A stretch of 64,000 nt of DNA from Qipengyuania aurantiaca (GTDB lineage Bacteria > Pseudomonadota > Alphaproteobacteria > Sphingomonadales > Sphingomonadaceae), in the NCBI RefSeq assembly GCF_019711375.1, contig NZ_CP081295.1, forward strand, positions 620,001 through 684,000. Reading direction: 5' to 3'. A program made the position numbers and the translations under genes. The notes below the pieces were generated by a model that saw only the letters and a list, made by a program, of their open reading frames with translations, had not been told where the DNA came from and searched no databases. How positions within the stretch are numbered: the first letter of the stretch is position 1; each line of letters begins with the position of its first letter. Shown here piece by piece: positions 56,224 through 64,000 of this stretch.

Positions 56224-56679
56224 ATGGGACTTTCGAAAAAGGTAGGGCTTTCCGACGCGGAAGCGCCAAATCATCTCACCGACGTTGTGAGCGACGAGAT
56301 TGCGGCGGCAAAGAAGGATGCGCGCGGCGAGAATGTCATTCCCGGCCCCAGCCCGAACCCTTCGACCAACCTCATCATCCACGACATCCTGCTGCGCAGC
56401 GCCGGTCGCCTGACTCGCCAGACGCTGGAAAAGGCGCTCCTCGGCCGGCAATACGGCAGCAAGTTCGCCAAGGAAGTGGTGGAGAACCGCTCGCTGGTCC
56501 AGACGCTGGCCGCCTATGGCGTGACGAAATTCGCCACAAAATCGGTGCCGGGCGCGGTGCTGGTCGGTGCAGGGCTGCTCGCCAAGACCATCTTCGACCG
56601 CAGCACCACCCGCCGCCGGTCGCGCCGCAGCGGCGAACGGGCGCTCAGAAAACAATCCAAGGGCGAGACCGCCGTCTGA
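56224..56679 (+). CDS. Conserved hypothetical protein, 151 residues
   Basis: The protein begins MGLSKKVGLSDAEAPNHLTD and has a helical middle (LIIHDILLRSAGRLTRQTLEKALLG), a single moderately hydrophobic glycine/alanine segment (VPGAVLVGAGLLAKTIFD), and a very basic C-terminus rich in Arg and Lys. I do not recognise the family. The positive tail could bind nucleic acids or phospholipid heads. It sits 39 bases after sspB and 52 before gmk, so co-transcription is likely. Confidence 0.65.
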   Translation: MGLSKKVGLSDAEAPNHLTDVVSDEIAAAKKDARGENVIPGPSPNPSTNLIIHDILLRSAGRLTRQTLEKALLGRQYGSKFAKEVVENRSLVQTLAAYGVTKFATKSVPGAVLVGAGLLAKTIFDRSTTRRRSRRSGERALRKQSKGETAV

Positions 56680-56731
56680 AACCGGGCCGCGCGGGGTTGA
56701 TTCCCTACGCCCCCATGCGCCACTAGCGCGC

Positions 56732-57379
56732 ATGGCCGATTCCGCACATGACAACGACAAGCTGGCCCGCCGCGGGCTGATGTTTATCCTTTCCTCGCCC
56801 AGCGGCGCAGGCAAGACGACGATCAGCCGGATGCTGCTGGGCGCCGATGACGAGATCAAGCTTTCGGTCAGCGTCACCACCCGTCCGCCTCGACCCGGCG
56901 AGATCGATGGCGTGCATTATTATTTCGTCGACGATGCCGAGTTCGACCGCATGGTCGAGGAGGACGATTTCTACGAATGGGCGCATGTGTTCGGCCATCG
57001 TTACGGCACGCCCAAGGGCCGTATCCGTAACGCGCTGAAGGAAGGGCAGGACTTCCTCTTCGACATCGATTGGCAGGGCACGCAGCAGCTCTACCAGAAG
57101 GACCAGCAGGACGTGGTCCGCGTGTTCATCCTGCCGCCGAGCATTGCTGAACTGGAACGCCGCCTGCGCAGCCGCGGGACCGATGCCGAAGAGGTGATCG
57201 AGGCCCGCATGGAACGCGCCCGCAGCGAAATCAGCCACTGGGACGCCTACGACTACGTGGTCATCAACGAAAGCGCCGACGACTGCTTCGCCAAGGTCCG
57301 GGAAATCCTCGACGCCGAACGCATGAAGCGCCAGCGCCAGACGGGACTGATCCCGTTCGTGCGCGAATTGATGAGTTAA
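56732..57379 (+). CDS. gmk: Guanylate kinase
   Basis: The protein has about 215 residues: FILSSPSGAGKTTISRMLLG (P-loop), VSVTTRPPRPGEIDGVHYYFV (GMP-binding), YEWAHVFGHRYGTPKGRI, and LRSRGTDAEEVIEARMERA. It phosphorylates GMP to GDP. The start at 56732 is taken for standard length; upstream sequence belongs to the preceding gene. Next gene starts 88 bases later. Confidence 0.97.
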   Translation: MADSAHDNDKLARRGLMFILSSPSGAGKTTISRMLLGADDEIKLSVSVTTRPPRPGEIDGVHYYFVDDAEFDRMVEEDDFYEWAHVFGHRYGTPKGRIRNALKEGQDFLFDIDWQGTQQLYQKDQQDVVRVFILPPSIAELERRLRSRGTDAEEVIEARMERARSEISHWDAYDYVVINESADDCFAKVREILDAERMKRQRQTGLIPFVRELMS

Positions 57380-57467
57380 ACCGAAAGGATCGGTTACGAT
57401 CCGATAGCGGTCGTCAACGAAACCTGCTAATTTTTTCCTGGGTTTGCATTCCAAGGAAGCGAAAAAG

Positions 57468-57902
57468 ATGCTGAGTTCGGTTTTGGCAGTTGCGCTGACG
57501 ACCGCAGCACCTGCAACGGCATCCGAAGTCGACGAGGCGCCGATGCGCTCTTACCTCGCTGCGATTCTGGCTCGGGATAGCGAGTATCTCGAAGCAAACA
57601 CTCATCCCGAAGTGCAATACGATTCCCAATTTCTTGATAGGACAGCTCCGAGCAATCTGGAAGAAAGCGTCGAAGCGATCTTTGCAAAAACGAAGGATTG
57701 CGATGTGGGCGCACTGCTTCGCGATCGGGGATCGAAAAGCTATACGGTCAACTGGTGGTGCAGCTATTATGACGAGCCGGCGGGGATACCGTTTGAAGGT
57801 GGAGCGGCCACATTTCGCGTGCGGGACGGCCACATCGAGATCAGCAATTTCAGCTGGTCGGGCCCATATCCCGCATGGGCACCGAGACGTGTGGAGCAAT
57901 AG
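57468..57902 (+). CDS. Small exported hypothetical protein
   Basis: The protein has about 144 residues. MLSSVLAVALTTAAPATAS is a signal peptide, and the start lies behind AAGGA with good spacing. The mature part (EVDEAPMRSYLAAILARDSEYLEANTHPEV, then a Cys pair CDVGALL and WWCSYYDEPAG) has a nuclear-transport-factor-2-like feel, i.e. a small alpha+beta domain with a helical start, but I am not certain. It lacks enzymes or partners nearby. Confidence 0.6.
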   Translation: MLSSVLAVALTTAAPATASEVDEAPMRSYLAAILARDSEYLEANTHPEVQYDSQFLDRTAPSNLEESVEAIFAKTKDCDVGALLRDRGSKSYTVNWWCSYYDEPAGIPFEGGAATFRVRDGHIEISNFSWSGPYPAWAPRRVEQ

Positions 57903-57956
57903 CCGAGTGGGAAAAGTGACGGTTCCGGCGCTCCGCCAATGTAGCGAGGCCGCACA

Positions 57957-58586
57957 GTGAGCGAAGTCGGCGGGGCGAGGCGCCTCTTCATCGCCTCGCC
58001 AGCCATTGGAAGAAACGTGTCCGATTTCGAATTGTTCGACGAGGATCGGCTGAGGCGAGAGGCGGATCGATCGCGCATGGCTGGGCACGTGCAAACCGGC
58101 AACAGTTTCGAAACGCTGTTCGGACTGCCCGAATATGCGGAGACACCACGCGTCAGGGTCGCGCTCTGCAACAGGCCGCTGGATTTCTATGGCTTCGACC
58201 GCTGGATACTCTCCGACCGCGCGCGGCAGCTATTATTTGAAATGGACCCGTTGGCCTTCGACTTTGTGGCGTGCGATACGTCGGGACCGGCGAAGCACGA
58301 GGTCGGCACCTACTGGCTTGGCAAGGTGAAGCGGGTGGTGACCGATTTCGACCATGATGCCTCCGATTTCGAACGGGGCGGGTGGATGTACGATCCGTCG
58401 TTGGAAAAGGAGGTCTACGTCCATGCAATCACGAAACTTAATCGCCTCACGCTCCTGCGCGGGTCCGAGGACGCGTTGGCCTTCTACCTCCTCGATTTCA
58501 TCCGCTATCCCATTTTCGATGGGCGTCTGGTGGATGCCATCTGGGCGGCGAAGCTGACTGGCCTGATGTTCTCGCCGCTGCACTGA
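57957..58586 (+). CDS. Hypothetical protein, possibly DUF1629/Imm11-like
   Basis: The 209-residue soluble protein starts at GTG (MSEVGGARRLFIASPAIGRN). The region FYGFDRWILSDRARQLLFEMDPLAFDFVACD has the outline of DUF1629/Imm11-type proteins, which are often immunity proteins for polymorphic toxins. No toxin gene is near. The C-terminal part (LTLLRGSEDALAFYLLDFIRYPIFDGRLVDAIWAAKLTG) is helical. Assignment weak; treat it as an orphan with possible immunity role. Confidence 0.45.
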   Translation: MSEVGGARRLFIASPAIGRNVSDFELFDEDRLRREADRSRMAGHVQTGNSFETLFGLPEYAETPRVRVALCNRPLDFYGFDRWILSDRARQLLFEMDPLAFDFVACDTSGPAKHEVGTYWLGKVKRVVTDFDHDASDFERGGWMYDPSLEKEVYVHAITKLNRLTLLRGSEDALAFYLLDFIRYPIFDGRLVDAIWAAKLTGLMFSPLH

Positions 58587-58654
58587 CCGGATAAACGCGA
58601 CGTCAGAACGAAATACATCGAGAATTACTCTTACTGGAAAGAGCAGGGCGCGAT

Positions 58655-59203
58655 TTGACCGGTTCCAGACATGGGCGGGATTCCCTGCATCTGTATGAGA
58701 TCAGTTCGGCATCACTTATTGTTGCCGCTCTCCTACTGTTCGTAGCAGGTCGGCTCGCTCTCGATTATCTTCCGCGGTTCGGTTTGCCAGCATGCGAGAG
58801 GCCCGACGGGGTCTTCCATGCGTTCCGCGGCTGCGTCGCGGTGTTGGTCCTCTCCGGTTTCGGTTTGCAGCTCCGGTTGCGGAACAACCCAAGCCTGCTC
58901 CGCCTGGCGCTCGCGACGGTTGTTTCACTTGCGGCTCTCGGGGTCCAGGAGGCCGCGGACTGGCATGAAGCACGCGAGCAAGAGCGATGCAGAAGCCGAA
59001 CCCTGCCGCAGGCGACAAAGGTATGTCAGGTCGATCCTGCTCATCTTCGCCTCGGGAAAAGCAAATATGGAACACCGGTCCTCTCGCTCGTCTCTCCCGG
59101 TAATACCGGCGCTGCCTGGAACTGTCTGCAGGACTGGGCAACTTACCAGAACGACGTTTCCCTCGTGATCGACGAAGGCGTTTATCGCCAGCGAGGTGAT
59201 TGA
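58655..59203 (+). CDS. Hypothetical membrane protein
   Basis: The 182-residue protein starts at a TTG (MTGSRHGRDSLHLYEIS). Hydrophobic spans at about 18-35, 58-72 and 82-96 are followed by a soluble C-terminal half with a Cys pair (CRSRTLPQATKVCQVD) and one later Cys. No family recognised. It follows the two preceding orphans on the same strand and is closed by the terminator at 59337, so these genes may share a transcript. Confidence 0.55.
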   Translation: MTGSRHGRDSLHLYEISSASLIVAALLLFVAGRLALDYLPRFGLPACERPDGVFHAFRGCVAVLVLSGFGLQLRLRNNPSLLRLALATVVSLAALGVQEAADWHEAREQERCRSRTLPQATKVCQVDPAHLRLGKSKYGTPVLSLVSPGNTGAAWNCLQDWATYQNDVSLVIDEGVYRQRGD

Positions 59204-59336
59204 ATCGCGCAAGGCGTGGCCGGTGTGCACAGGCCGCAGGTCCGCTCCTCACCCATTCTGGACGTTCCGCTTTCCTACATCGACAGGGCTGGATAGGCTG
59301 CGGCTGTTCCTTCACATTGTCGAAGCAGTTCATTCA

Positions 59337-59376
59337 GAAAGCCCCGCCGCCTCTCTCGAAGGCTAGCGGGGCTTTC
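59337..59376. terminator. Strong hairpin terminator
   Basis: GAAAGCCCCGC (59337-59347) pairs with GCGGGGCTTTC (59366-59376), 11 base pairs around an 18-base loop, but only a short T-run is included in the stem. It is positioned to end the rightward orphan genes; the convergent SDR gene ends at 59457, with about 80 bases of empty sequence between. Confidence 0.75.
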
Positions 59377-59456
59377 GCGCTTCCATGGCAACCTCTTTGG
59401 CGAGGCGCGCCGGCGTATGTACTTCGTCAACTTGCAGCACACGCAAGCGTAGGAAA

Positions 59457-60263
59457 TTATCTTCCGCCGGCGGGATCCGCGAAGTGGGTCGGCAAATGCG
59501 CGTTCACGATGCCGCCGTCGACCGCAATCGTATCTCCGACCGTGTAGTCGCCCGCGCGGCTGGCGAGGTAGACGCAGCTTCCGCCCATGTCGAACCTGTC
59601 GCCCACGCGCTTGTTGGGAATGCCCGCCGCGCTCGCCTCGGCATGGTCGCGGGCGACCTTGTTCATGTTCGAGGGGAATGCGCCCGGCGCAATGCCGGTG
59701 ACATAGACGTGGTCCTTCACCAGCCGGGCCGCCATGCGGCGCGTCAGGTGGATCAGCGCGGCCTTGGACGCCTGATAGCTGTAGGTCTCCCAGGGGTTTA
59801 TCCTGAGGCCGTCGATGCTGGCGATGTTGATCACCTTGCCGGGCTTGTCCTGGCTCGCCTCGGCGGTCAGCAAGGCATGGAGCTTCTGGGTCAGGAAGAA
59901 GGGCGTCTTGACGTTGAGGTCCATGACCTTGTCCCAGCCTTCTTCGGGGAAGTCGAGATAGTCCGCCCCCCAGGCCGCGCCCGCGTTGTTGACGAGGATG
60001 TCGAGCCGGTCTTCCTTGCCCGAAAGCTCGGCCACCAGCTCGTCGATGCCGTCCATGGTCGAGATGTCGCCCTGGATCGGCACGACCCGCTCGCCCAGTT
60101 CCTCGGCGGTTTCGTGCAATTCGCCGCCCTTGCGCGCGGTGATGTAGACCCGCTCGCAGCCTGCGGCGAGGAAGCCTTCCACGATCATGCGGCCGATGCC
60201 GCGGCTGCCACCGGTGACGAGCGCGATGCGCCCTTCAAGGCTGAACATGTCTTCGAGTGTCAT
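59457..60263 (-). CDS. Short-chain dehydrogenase/reductase
   Basis: The 268-residue classical SDR has TGGSRGIG (cofactor), NNAG (about 96-99), catalytic Ser in NIASIDGLR, and YSYQASK with Tyr and Lys of the active site. Cofactor is NAD(P); substrate unknown. It ends the leftward run with two acyl-CoA dehydrogenases, so a 3-hydroxyacyl or related lipid substrate is plausible from context. Confidence 0.85.
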   Translation of the reverse strand: MTLEDMFSLEGRIALVTGGSRGIGRMIVEGFLAAGCERVYITARKGGELHETAEELGERVVPIQGDISTMDGIDELVAELSGKEDRLDILVNNAGAAWGADYLDFPEEGWDKVMDLNVKTPFFLTQKLHALLTAEASQDKPGKVINIASIDGLRINPWETYSYQASKAALIHLTRRMAARLVKDHVYVTGIAPGAFPSNMNKVARDHAEASAAGIPNKRVGDRFDMGGSCVYLASRAGDYTVGDTIAVDGGIVNAHLPTHFADPAGGR

Positions 60264-60277
60264 GCTGTCTCTCCCGC

Positions 60278-61417
60278 TCAGTAACCGCTCATCTCGGCGA
60301 CGCGTCCGGCGTGGTAATACTGGTCGCCGAGGAATTCCTGCAGTGCGCGGTCGCGTTTCATGTAGAGGCCGATGTCGTATTCGTCGGTCATGCCGATGCC
60401 GCCGTGCATCTGCACGCCCTCCTTGACCGCGAGGCCCGCCGCCTTGGCGACCTTGGCCTTGGCGACCGAGGCCATCAAATCGGCCTTCTCGCTGCCACCA
60501 TCGAGCAACTGTGCCGCCTTGATGGTGACCGCGCGGGCGATCTCGACTTCGGAATAGAGGTGCGCGGCGCGGTGCTGCAGCGCCTGGAATTCGCCGATCA
60601 GCTTGCCGAACTGCTTGCGCTGCTTGAGGTAGTCGACGGTCATGTCCATCGCCCCCTGCGCGACTCCCACGCCTTCGGCAGAAGCCCCGACGCGCCCCGC
60701 CATCAGCATGGCATTCAGGACCTCGCGCCCGCCATCGACTTCGCCGATGACGGCATCGCCATCCAGTTCCACACCGTCAAAAGCGACGTGGCTGGCCATC
60801 GAACTGTCGACCAGGCGCACGCTGTCGTGGCTCATGCCATCGGCGTCCTGCGGAACGGCGAAGAGGGTGATGCCGTCGCTATCGCTGTCGTCGCCCGAAG
60901 TGCGCGCGGCGACGACGATCATCTCCGACGATGCGCCGTAGACCACGAAGTCCTTCTTGCCCGAAAGCCTGAAGCCGTTACCCGACTTCTCGGCCTTGCA
61001 GGCGATGGTTTCGGGGCGATGCTTCGCGCCCTCGTCGATGGCGACGGAATAGACCTTCTCGCCCTCGATCAGACCCGGCAGCCAACGGCCGCGCACATCG
61101 TCGCTGCCGTGCTTGAGCGCAGTCACCGCGAGGACGGAGGAGGACAGGAAAGGCGACGGGGTCAGGTTGCGCCCGATATTCTCGAGCACGATCCCGGCCT
61201 CGACATGGCCCATGCCGAGCCCGCCGTCGTCTTCGTCCACCAGCATTCCGGTGAATCCCATTTCGGCGAACTGCTTCCACAAACCGTGGCCGAAGCCGTC
61301 CTTGCAATCGCGGTCGCGCCAGTGGCGCAGCTGTTTCGCAATCGCGCCTTCCTCGGCCATGAATTGCTGGGCTGTCTCGGCGAGCATCGCCTGGTCGTCG
61401 TCGTAATAAAGGGGCAT
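60278..61417 (-). CDS. Acyl-CoA dehydrogenase, FAD-dependent
   Basis: The 379-residue protein has the acyl-CoA dehydrogenase fold: N-terminal helical domain, LTPSPFLSSSVLAV and LDGDAVIGEVDGGREVL in the middle, and GVQMHGGIGMTDEYDIGLYMKR at the C-terminus. It oxidises an acyl-CoA thioester to the enoyl form and passes electrons to electron-transfer flavoprotein. This smaller, more divergent type usually pairs with a second one, encoded three bases upstream, as in heteromeric steroid/side-chain dehydrogenases. Confidence 0.9.
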   Translation of the reverse strand: MPLYYDDDQAMLAETAQQFMAEEGAIAKQLRHWRDRDCKDGFGHGLWKQFAEMGFTGMLVDEDDGGLGMGHVEAGIVLENIGRNLTPSPFLSSSVLAVTALKHGSDDVRGRWLPGLIEGEKVYSVAIDEGAKHRPETIACKAEKSGNGFRLSGKKDFVVYGASSEMIVVAARTSGDDSDSDGITLFAVPQDADGMSHDSVRLVDSSMASHVAFDGVELDGDAVIGEVDGGREVLNAMLMAGRVGASAEGVGVAQGAMDMTVDYLKQRKQFGKLIGEFQALQHRAAHLYSEVEIARAVTIKAAQLLDGGSEKADLMASVAKAKVAKAAGLAVKEGVQMHGGIGMTDEYDIGLYMKRDRALQEFLGDQYYHAGRVAEMSGY

Positions 61418-61420
61418 CGA

Positions 61421-62602
61421 TCAGGCTCCCGGCAGGTCGAGGATACGCTTCGAGATGACGTTGAGCATGACTTCGCTCGTACCGCCCTCGATCGAATTGG
61501 CCTTGGTGCGCAGCCAGTTGCGCGCCCCCTTGCCGCCGCCGGTTTCCTCGCTCTCCCATTCGAGAGCGCGGCTACCACCCGCGGCCATCATCAGTTCGTG
61601 ACGGCGCTTGTTCAGCTCGGTCCCGGCGTATTTCATCATGTTCGGCTGGGCGGGATGCGCCTTGCCGACCTTGAGTTCGTCGAGAAATTTCTCGCCCATG
61701 GCCGAATAGGCCAGCGCGTCGACATCGAACTGAGCAAGCTCGGCGCGCAGCACCGGGTCGATCTCGCCCGCGTTGCGCTTCAGCGCCGCGCCGATGGCCG
61801 CCGTACGGTCGCCGCCGCCTGCGCCCGAGATCATCTCGCGCTCATGGCCGAGCAGGTACTTGGCGACATCCCAGCCGCGGTTGATTTCGCCCACATAGCC
61901 GGGGCAATCCTCGCCATAGGACTTGGGCACCTCGACATCGTCGAAGAAGGTTTCGCAGAACGGGCTGTTGCCGCTGATCAGCTTGATCGGCTTGGTCGAG
62001 ACACCATCGCCCGCCATGTCAAACAGCATGAAGGTGATGCCCTGATACTTGTTCTGCTTGTCGGTGCGCACGAGGCAGAAGATCCAGTCGGCTTCGTCGG
62101 CGTAGGAGGTCCAGATCTTCTGGCCGTTGACGACCCAGTGATCGCCCTTGTCCTCGCCGAAGGTCTGCATCGAGACGAGGTCCGAGCCGCTGCCCGGCTC
62201 CGAATAGCCCTGGCACCAGCGGATTTCGCCAGCCGCGATCTCGTTGAGAAAGCGCTTCTTCTGGCCTTCGGTGCCGAAGTGCAGCAGCGCCGGGCCGAGC
62301 ATCCAGATGCCGAAGCTGGACAGCGGCGGGCGCGCGCCGATGCGGGCCATTTCCTGCCGCAGCACCTTGCCCTCGGCAGGCGAAAGGCCGGCCCCGCCAT
62401 ATTCCTTGGGCCATTCGGGAACAGTGTAGCCCTTGTCGCGGCACACTTCGAACCACGCCTTTTGTGCGTCGTTCTTGAAGGTCGCGTTGCGGCCGCCCCA
62501 GTAGACATCGGCCTCGTCGCGGACGGGCTTGCGCATTTCGGGGGGGCAATTGGCTTCGAGCCATACGCGCGTTTCGGCGCGGAAGCTTTCCAGATCGGAC
62601 AT
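61421..62602 (-). CDS. Acyl-CoA dehydrogenase, FAD-dependent (partner)
   Basis: The protein has about 393 residues: EWPKEYGGAGLSPAEGKVLRQEM, RWCQGYSEPGSGSDLVSMQTF, NGQKIWTSYADEADW, and the C-terminal SIEGGTSEVMLNVISKRIL with the Glu of the EGGTSE motif acting as the base candidate. Start at 62602 (MSDLESFRAE); a longer frame upstream is unsupported. Three bases from the next acyl-CoA dehydrogenase, so the pair probably works as an alpha2beta2 enzyme. An ACGT palindrome lies about 30 bases upstream. Confidence 0.92.
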   Translation of the reverse strand: MSDLESFRAETRVWLEANCPPEMRKPVRDEADVYWGGRNATFKNDAQKAWFEVCRDKGYTVPEWPKEYGGAGLSPAEGKVLRQEMARIGARPPLSSFGIWMLGPALLHFGTEGQKKRFLNEIAAGEIRWCQGYSEPGSGSDLVSMQTFGEDKGDHWVVNGQKIWTSYADEADWIFCLVRTDKQNKYQGITFMLFDMAGDGVSTKPIKLISGNSPFCETFFDDVEVPKSYGEDCPGYVGEINRGWDVAKYLLGHEREMISGAGGGDRTAAIGAALKRNAGEIDPVLRAELAQFDVDALAYSAMGEKFLDELKVGKAHPAQPNMMKYAGTELNKRRHELMMAAGGSRALEWESEETGGGKGARNWLRTKANSIEGGTSEVMLNVISKRILDLPGA

Positions 62603-62630
62603 GACCGACTCCTCTCTCAGATCTCCTCGG

Positions 62631-62645
62631 TTGACGTTTACGTTA
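62631..62645. promoter_or_regulatory. ACGT-N2-ACGT palindrome, operator candidate 1
   Basis: TTGACGTTTACGTTA (62631-62645), i.e. GACGT-TT-ACGTT, is 29 bases before the acyl-CoA dehydrogenase ATG. Its shape resembles operators of MerR-family (LiuR-type) regulators of fatty-acid and branched-chain catabolism, as I recall. Confidence 0.45.
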
Positions 62646-62708
62646 GGGTGATTCGCGAGGCTCCCGCAAGGGCGATCATGATGAAGCGCCATGCCGTAGC
62701 GTCAGGCG

Positions 62709-62723
62709 GTTTGCGTTGACGTA
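62709..62723. promoter_or_regulatory. ACGT-N2-ACGT palindrome, operator candidate 2
   Basis: TTTGCGTTGACGTAA (62709-62723), i.e. TTGCGT-TG-ACGTAA, is 50 bases before the rightward SDR ATG. It is the same type of site as candidate 1, about 78 bases away, so both divergent transcripts may answer to one regulator. Confidence 0.45.
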
Positions 62724-62772
62724 AGGGGCGGCGCGCCTAAGCTTGGAGCCAGCATTTCCGGGAGAGAGACCG

Positions 62773-63624
62773 ATGCGTTTTGACGGCAAGACCGTGATCA
62801 TTACCGGTGCGGCATCCGGCATCGGCGCGGAGGCTGTGCGGCTTTTCGCCAGCGAAGGCGCGGTGGTCTACGCCTCCGATATCGATGACGAAGGCGGCAA
62901 GGCGCTCGAAAGCGAAACGCAAGGCGATGTGCGATACCGCCATTGCGATGTGTACAGCACCGACGACATCCGCCAGCTGATGGACGGCGCGGCGGCCGAG
63001 ACCGGCGGGATCGACACGGTCTTCAACAACGCCGGCGCCGGAGGCACACGCGCGCCCATCGACGAGGTCGAGCCCGAGGACTGGGACCGCACGATGGACC
63101 TGCTCCTGCGCTCGGTCGCTTTCGGCATCCGCTACGCCGTGCCGCACATGAAGGGACGCAAGGGCGCGAGTATCGTCAACGTCTCCAGCGTGGCGGCGGT
63201 GGGTCCGGGCTATTCGCCGACCACTTATGCCGTTGCCAAGGCAGGCGTGCTCCACCTCACCAAATGCGCGGCGACCGACCTCGCACGCCACGGCATCCGC
63301 GTGAACGCGGTGCAGCCCGGCTTCATCAACACCAACATCTTCACCTCCTCGATGGAGATGCCGGAAGATATGGTGCACATGGCCAAGGCGGCCATCGCGC
63401 AGATGTCGTCCAACGCCCAGCCCGTCGCCCGCGGCGGCCAGCCGCGCGACATTGCCGAGGCGGTGGCCTTCCTCGCCAGCGACGCGGCCAGCTTCATGAC
63501 CGGCGCATCCATGCTGGTCGACGGCGGCATCACCCTTGGCCCGCGCCACAGCTGGGACCCCGACACGCCGACGATGTTCGAAGCGCTTGAAGCGATGGAG
63601 AAACAGGCCCAGAGCGGCGGCTGA
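62773..63624 (+). CDS. Short-chain dehydrogenase/reductase
   Basis: The protein has about 283 residues: VIITGAASGIGAEAV, FNNAGAGG, catalytic Ser in VNVSSVAAVG, TTYAVAK with Tyr/Lys and MLVDGGITLGP at the C-terminus. An NAD(P)-dependent oxidoreductase of unknown substrate; its neighbours (acyl-CoA dehydrogenases, a GPH-type carrier) would fit lipid, steroid or sugar-like substrates. Start at 62773 behind GGGAGAGAG. Its stop overlaps the transporter start (TGATG). Confidence 0.88.
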   Translation: MRFDGKTVIITGAASGIGAEAVRLFASEGAVVYASDIDDEGGKALESETQGDVRYRHCDVYSTDDIRQLMDGAAAETGGIDTVFNNAGAGGTRAPIDEVEPEDWDRTMDLLLRSVAFGIRYAVPHMKGRKGASIVNVSSVAAVGPGYSPTTYAVAKAGVLHLTKCAATDLARHGIRVNAVQPGFINTNIFTSSMEMPEDMVHMAKAAIAQMSSNAQPVARGGQPRDIAEAVAFLASDAASFMTGASMLVDGGITLGPRHSWDPDTPTMFEALEAMEKQAQSGG

Positions 63625-64000
63625 TGGCATTCGTTCAAGGTCCCCTTTCCCAGCGGCTGAAGATCGTCCACGGCTTCGGGTCGATGGCCTTTGGCGTGAA
63701 GGACCTTGGTTTCAGCTTCTTCCTGCTGATCTTCTACAACCAGGTGCTTGGCATGGACGCGCGGCTGGTCAGCCTCGCGCTTCTTATCGCCCTGCTGGTC
63801 GACGCGGTTGTCGATCCCATCATCGGCAATCTGTCCGACCGCACCTATACGCGCTGGGGGCGTCGCCTGCCCTGGCTCTACCTCGCCCCGGTGCCGCTCG
63901 CGGTCATGTGGGTGCTCTTGTGGCATCCGCCCGGCGGGGAGGCTCCGGGCTTCTTCGGCCTGATCGCTATCGCCGTAGGCGTGCGCATCCTGCTCTCCGC
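63624..64000 (+). CDS. GPH-type MFS transporter, truncated by the window end
   Basis: The visible 125 residues start MAFVQGPLSQRLKIVHGFGSMAFGVKD and hold three or more membrane spans. ALLVDAVVDPIIGNLSDRTYTRWGRRLPWLYLAPVPLA is the conserved loop of the glycoside-pentoside-hexuronide:cation symporter family (SLC45/MelB-like). It probably imports a substrate processed by the SDR and acyl-CoA enzymes. The rest of the gene lies outside the window. Confidence 0.85.
   Translation, partial: MAFVQGPLSQRLKIVHGFGSMAFGVKDLGFSFFLLIFYNQVLGMDARLVSLALLIALLVDAVVDPIIGNLSDRTYTRWGRRLPWLYLAPVPLAVMWVLLWHPPGGEAPGFFGLIAIAVGVRILLS

Noticed and set aside
60257..62719. Long rightward open frame (820 codons) opposite the acyl-CoA dehydrogenases
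   Set aside because: It is antisense to two complete enzymes and shows no domain.

Overview
The window is GC-rich, densely packed chromosomal DNA. Gene content and order point to an alphaproteobacterium of the Sphingomonadales, most likely Erythrobacteraceae. The pointers are a siroheme synthase / DUF2849 / sulfite reductase / CysH / DUF934 run, an alpha-type SspB, HspQ, a ybgC-tolQRAB-pal operon, and several acyl-CoA dehydrogenase and SDR genes. Stop and start codons commonly overlap (ATGA, GTGA, TGATG), so many genes are translationally coupled. No database search was run: assignments rest on motifs visible in the translated sequence and on knowledge of the families.

Left part (1-15.7 kb): a GH3-type protein that lacks the usual active-site residues; a leftward cluster that looks built for 5-oxoproline (Lrp/AsnC regulator, aldehyde dehydrogenase, fused HyuA-HyuB oxoprolinase, DUF969 and DUF979 membrane proteins, DUF2891); then a divergent rightward assimilatory sulfate-reduction operon, tRNA-Ser(CGA) and hspQ.

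Variable segment (15.8-24.9 kb): two genes of clearly lower GC (Wzy/O-antigen-ligase type and PAP2-type membrane proteins), an IS3 transposase remnant, a broken alpha/beta-hydrolase, and a 1387-residue secreted RTX nuclease with three lamin-tail domains. tRNA-Ser(CGA) lies on one side and tRNA-Ser(GGA) on the other, and an 18-bp copy of the second tRNA's 3' end lies nearby. This looks like an accessory island or its remains.

Middle (25-47 kb): cyclophilin, DUF1905 and a META-like gene; VOC and a bifunctional Rel; an M1 aminopeptidase lipoprotein; a GH16 glucanase; a cyanide-insensitive-type cytochrome bd oxidase with a 38-residue DUF2474 subunit; a Ktr/Trk potassium system; hemF; pdeM; infC with an apparent ATA start; a DUF547 protein; a DASS/SLC13 transporter carrying an in-frame triple 45-bp repeat; a PLP gamma-synthase-family gene behind a strongly structured leader; and an ATP-grasp gene with an apparent CTG start.

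Right part (47-64 kb): leftward pal-tolBARQ-ybgC (transcribed from ybgC) and hisB-H-A-(small membrane protein)-F-E-HIT; rightward sspB, an unknown gene, gmk and three orphan genes; then acyl-CoA metabolism (SDR plus two acyl-CoA dehydrogenases) divergent from another SDR and a GPH/MFS transporter cut by the window end. Two ACGT-N2-ACGT palindromes lie in that last divergent intergenic region. The best candidates for new biology are the structured leader at 43.77-43.95 kb, the in-gene repeat at 42.6 kb, the GH3 pseudoenzyme and the 5-oxoproline cluster.
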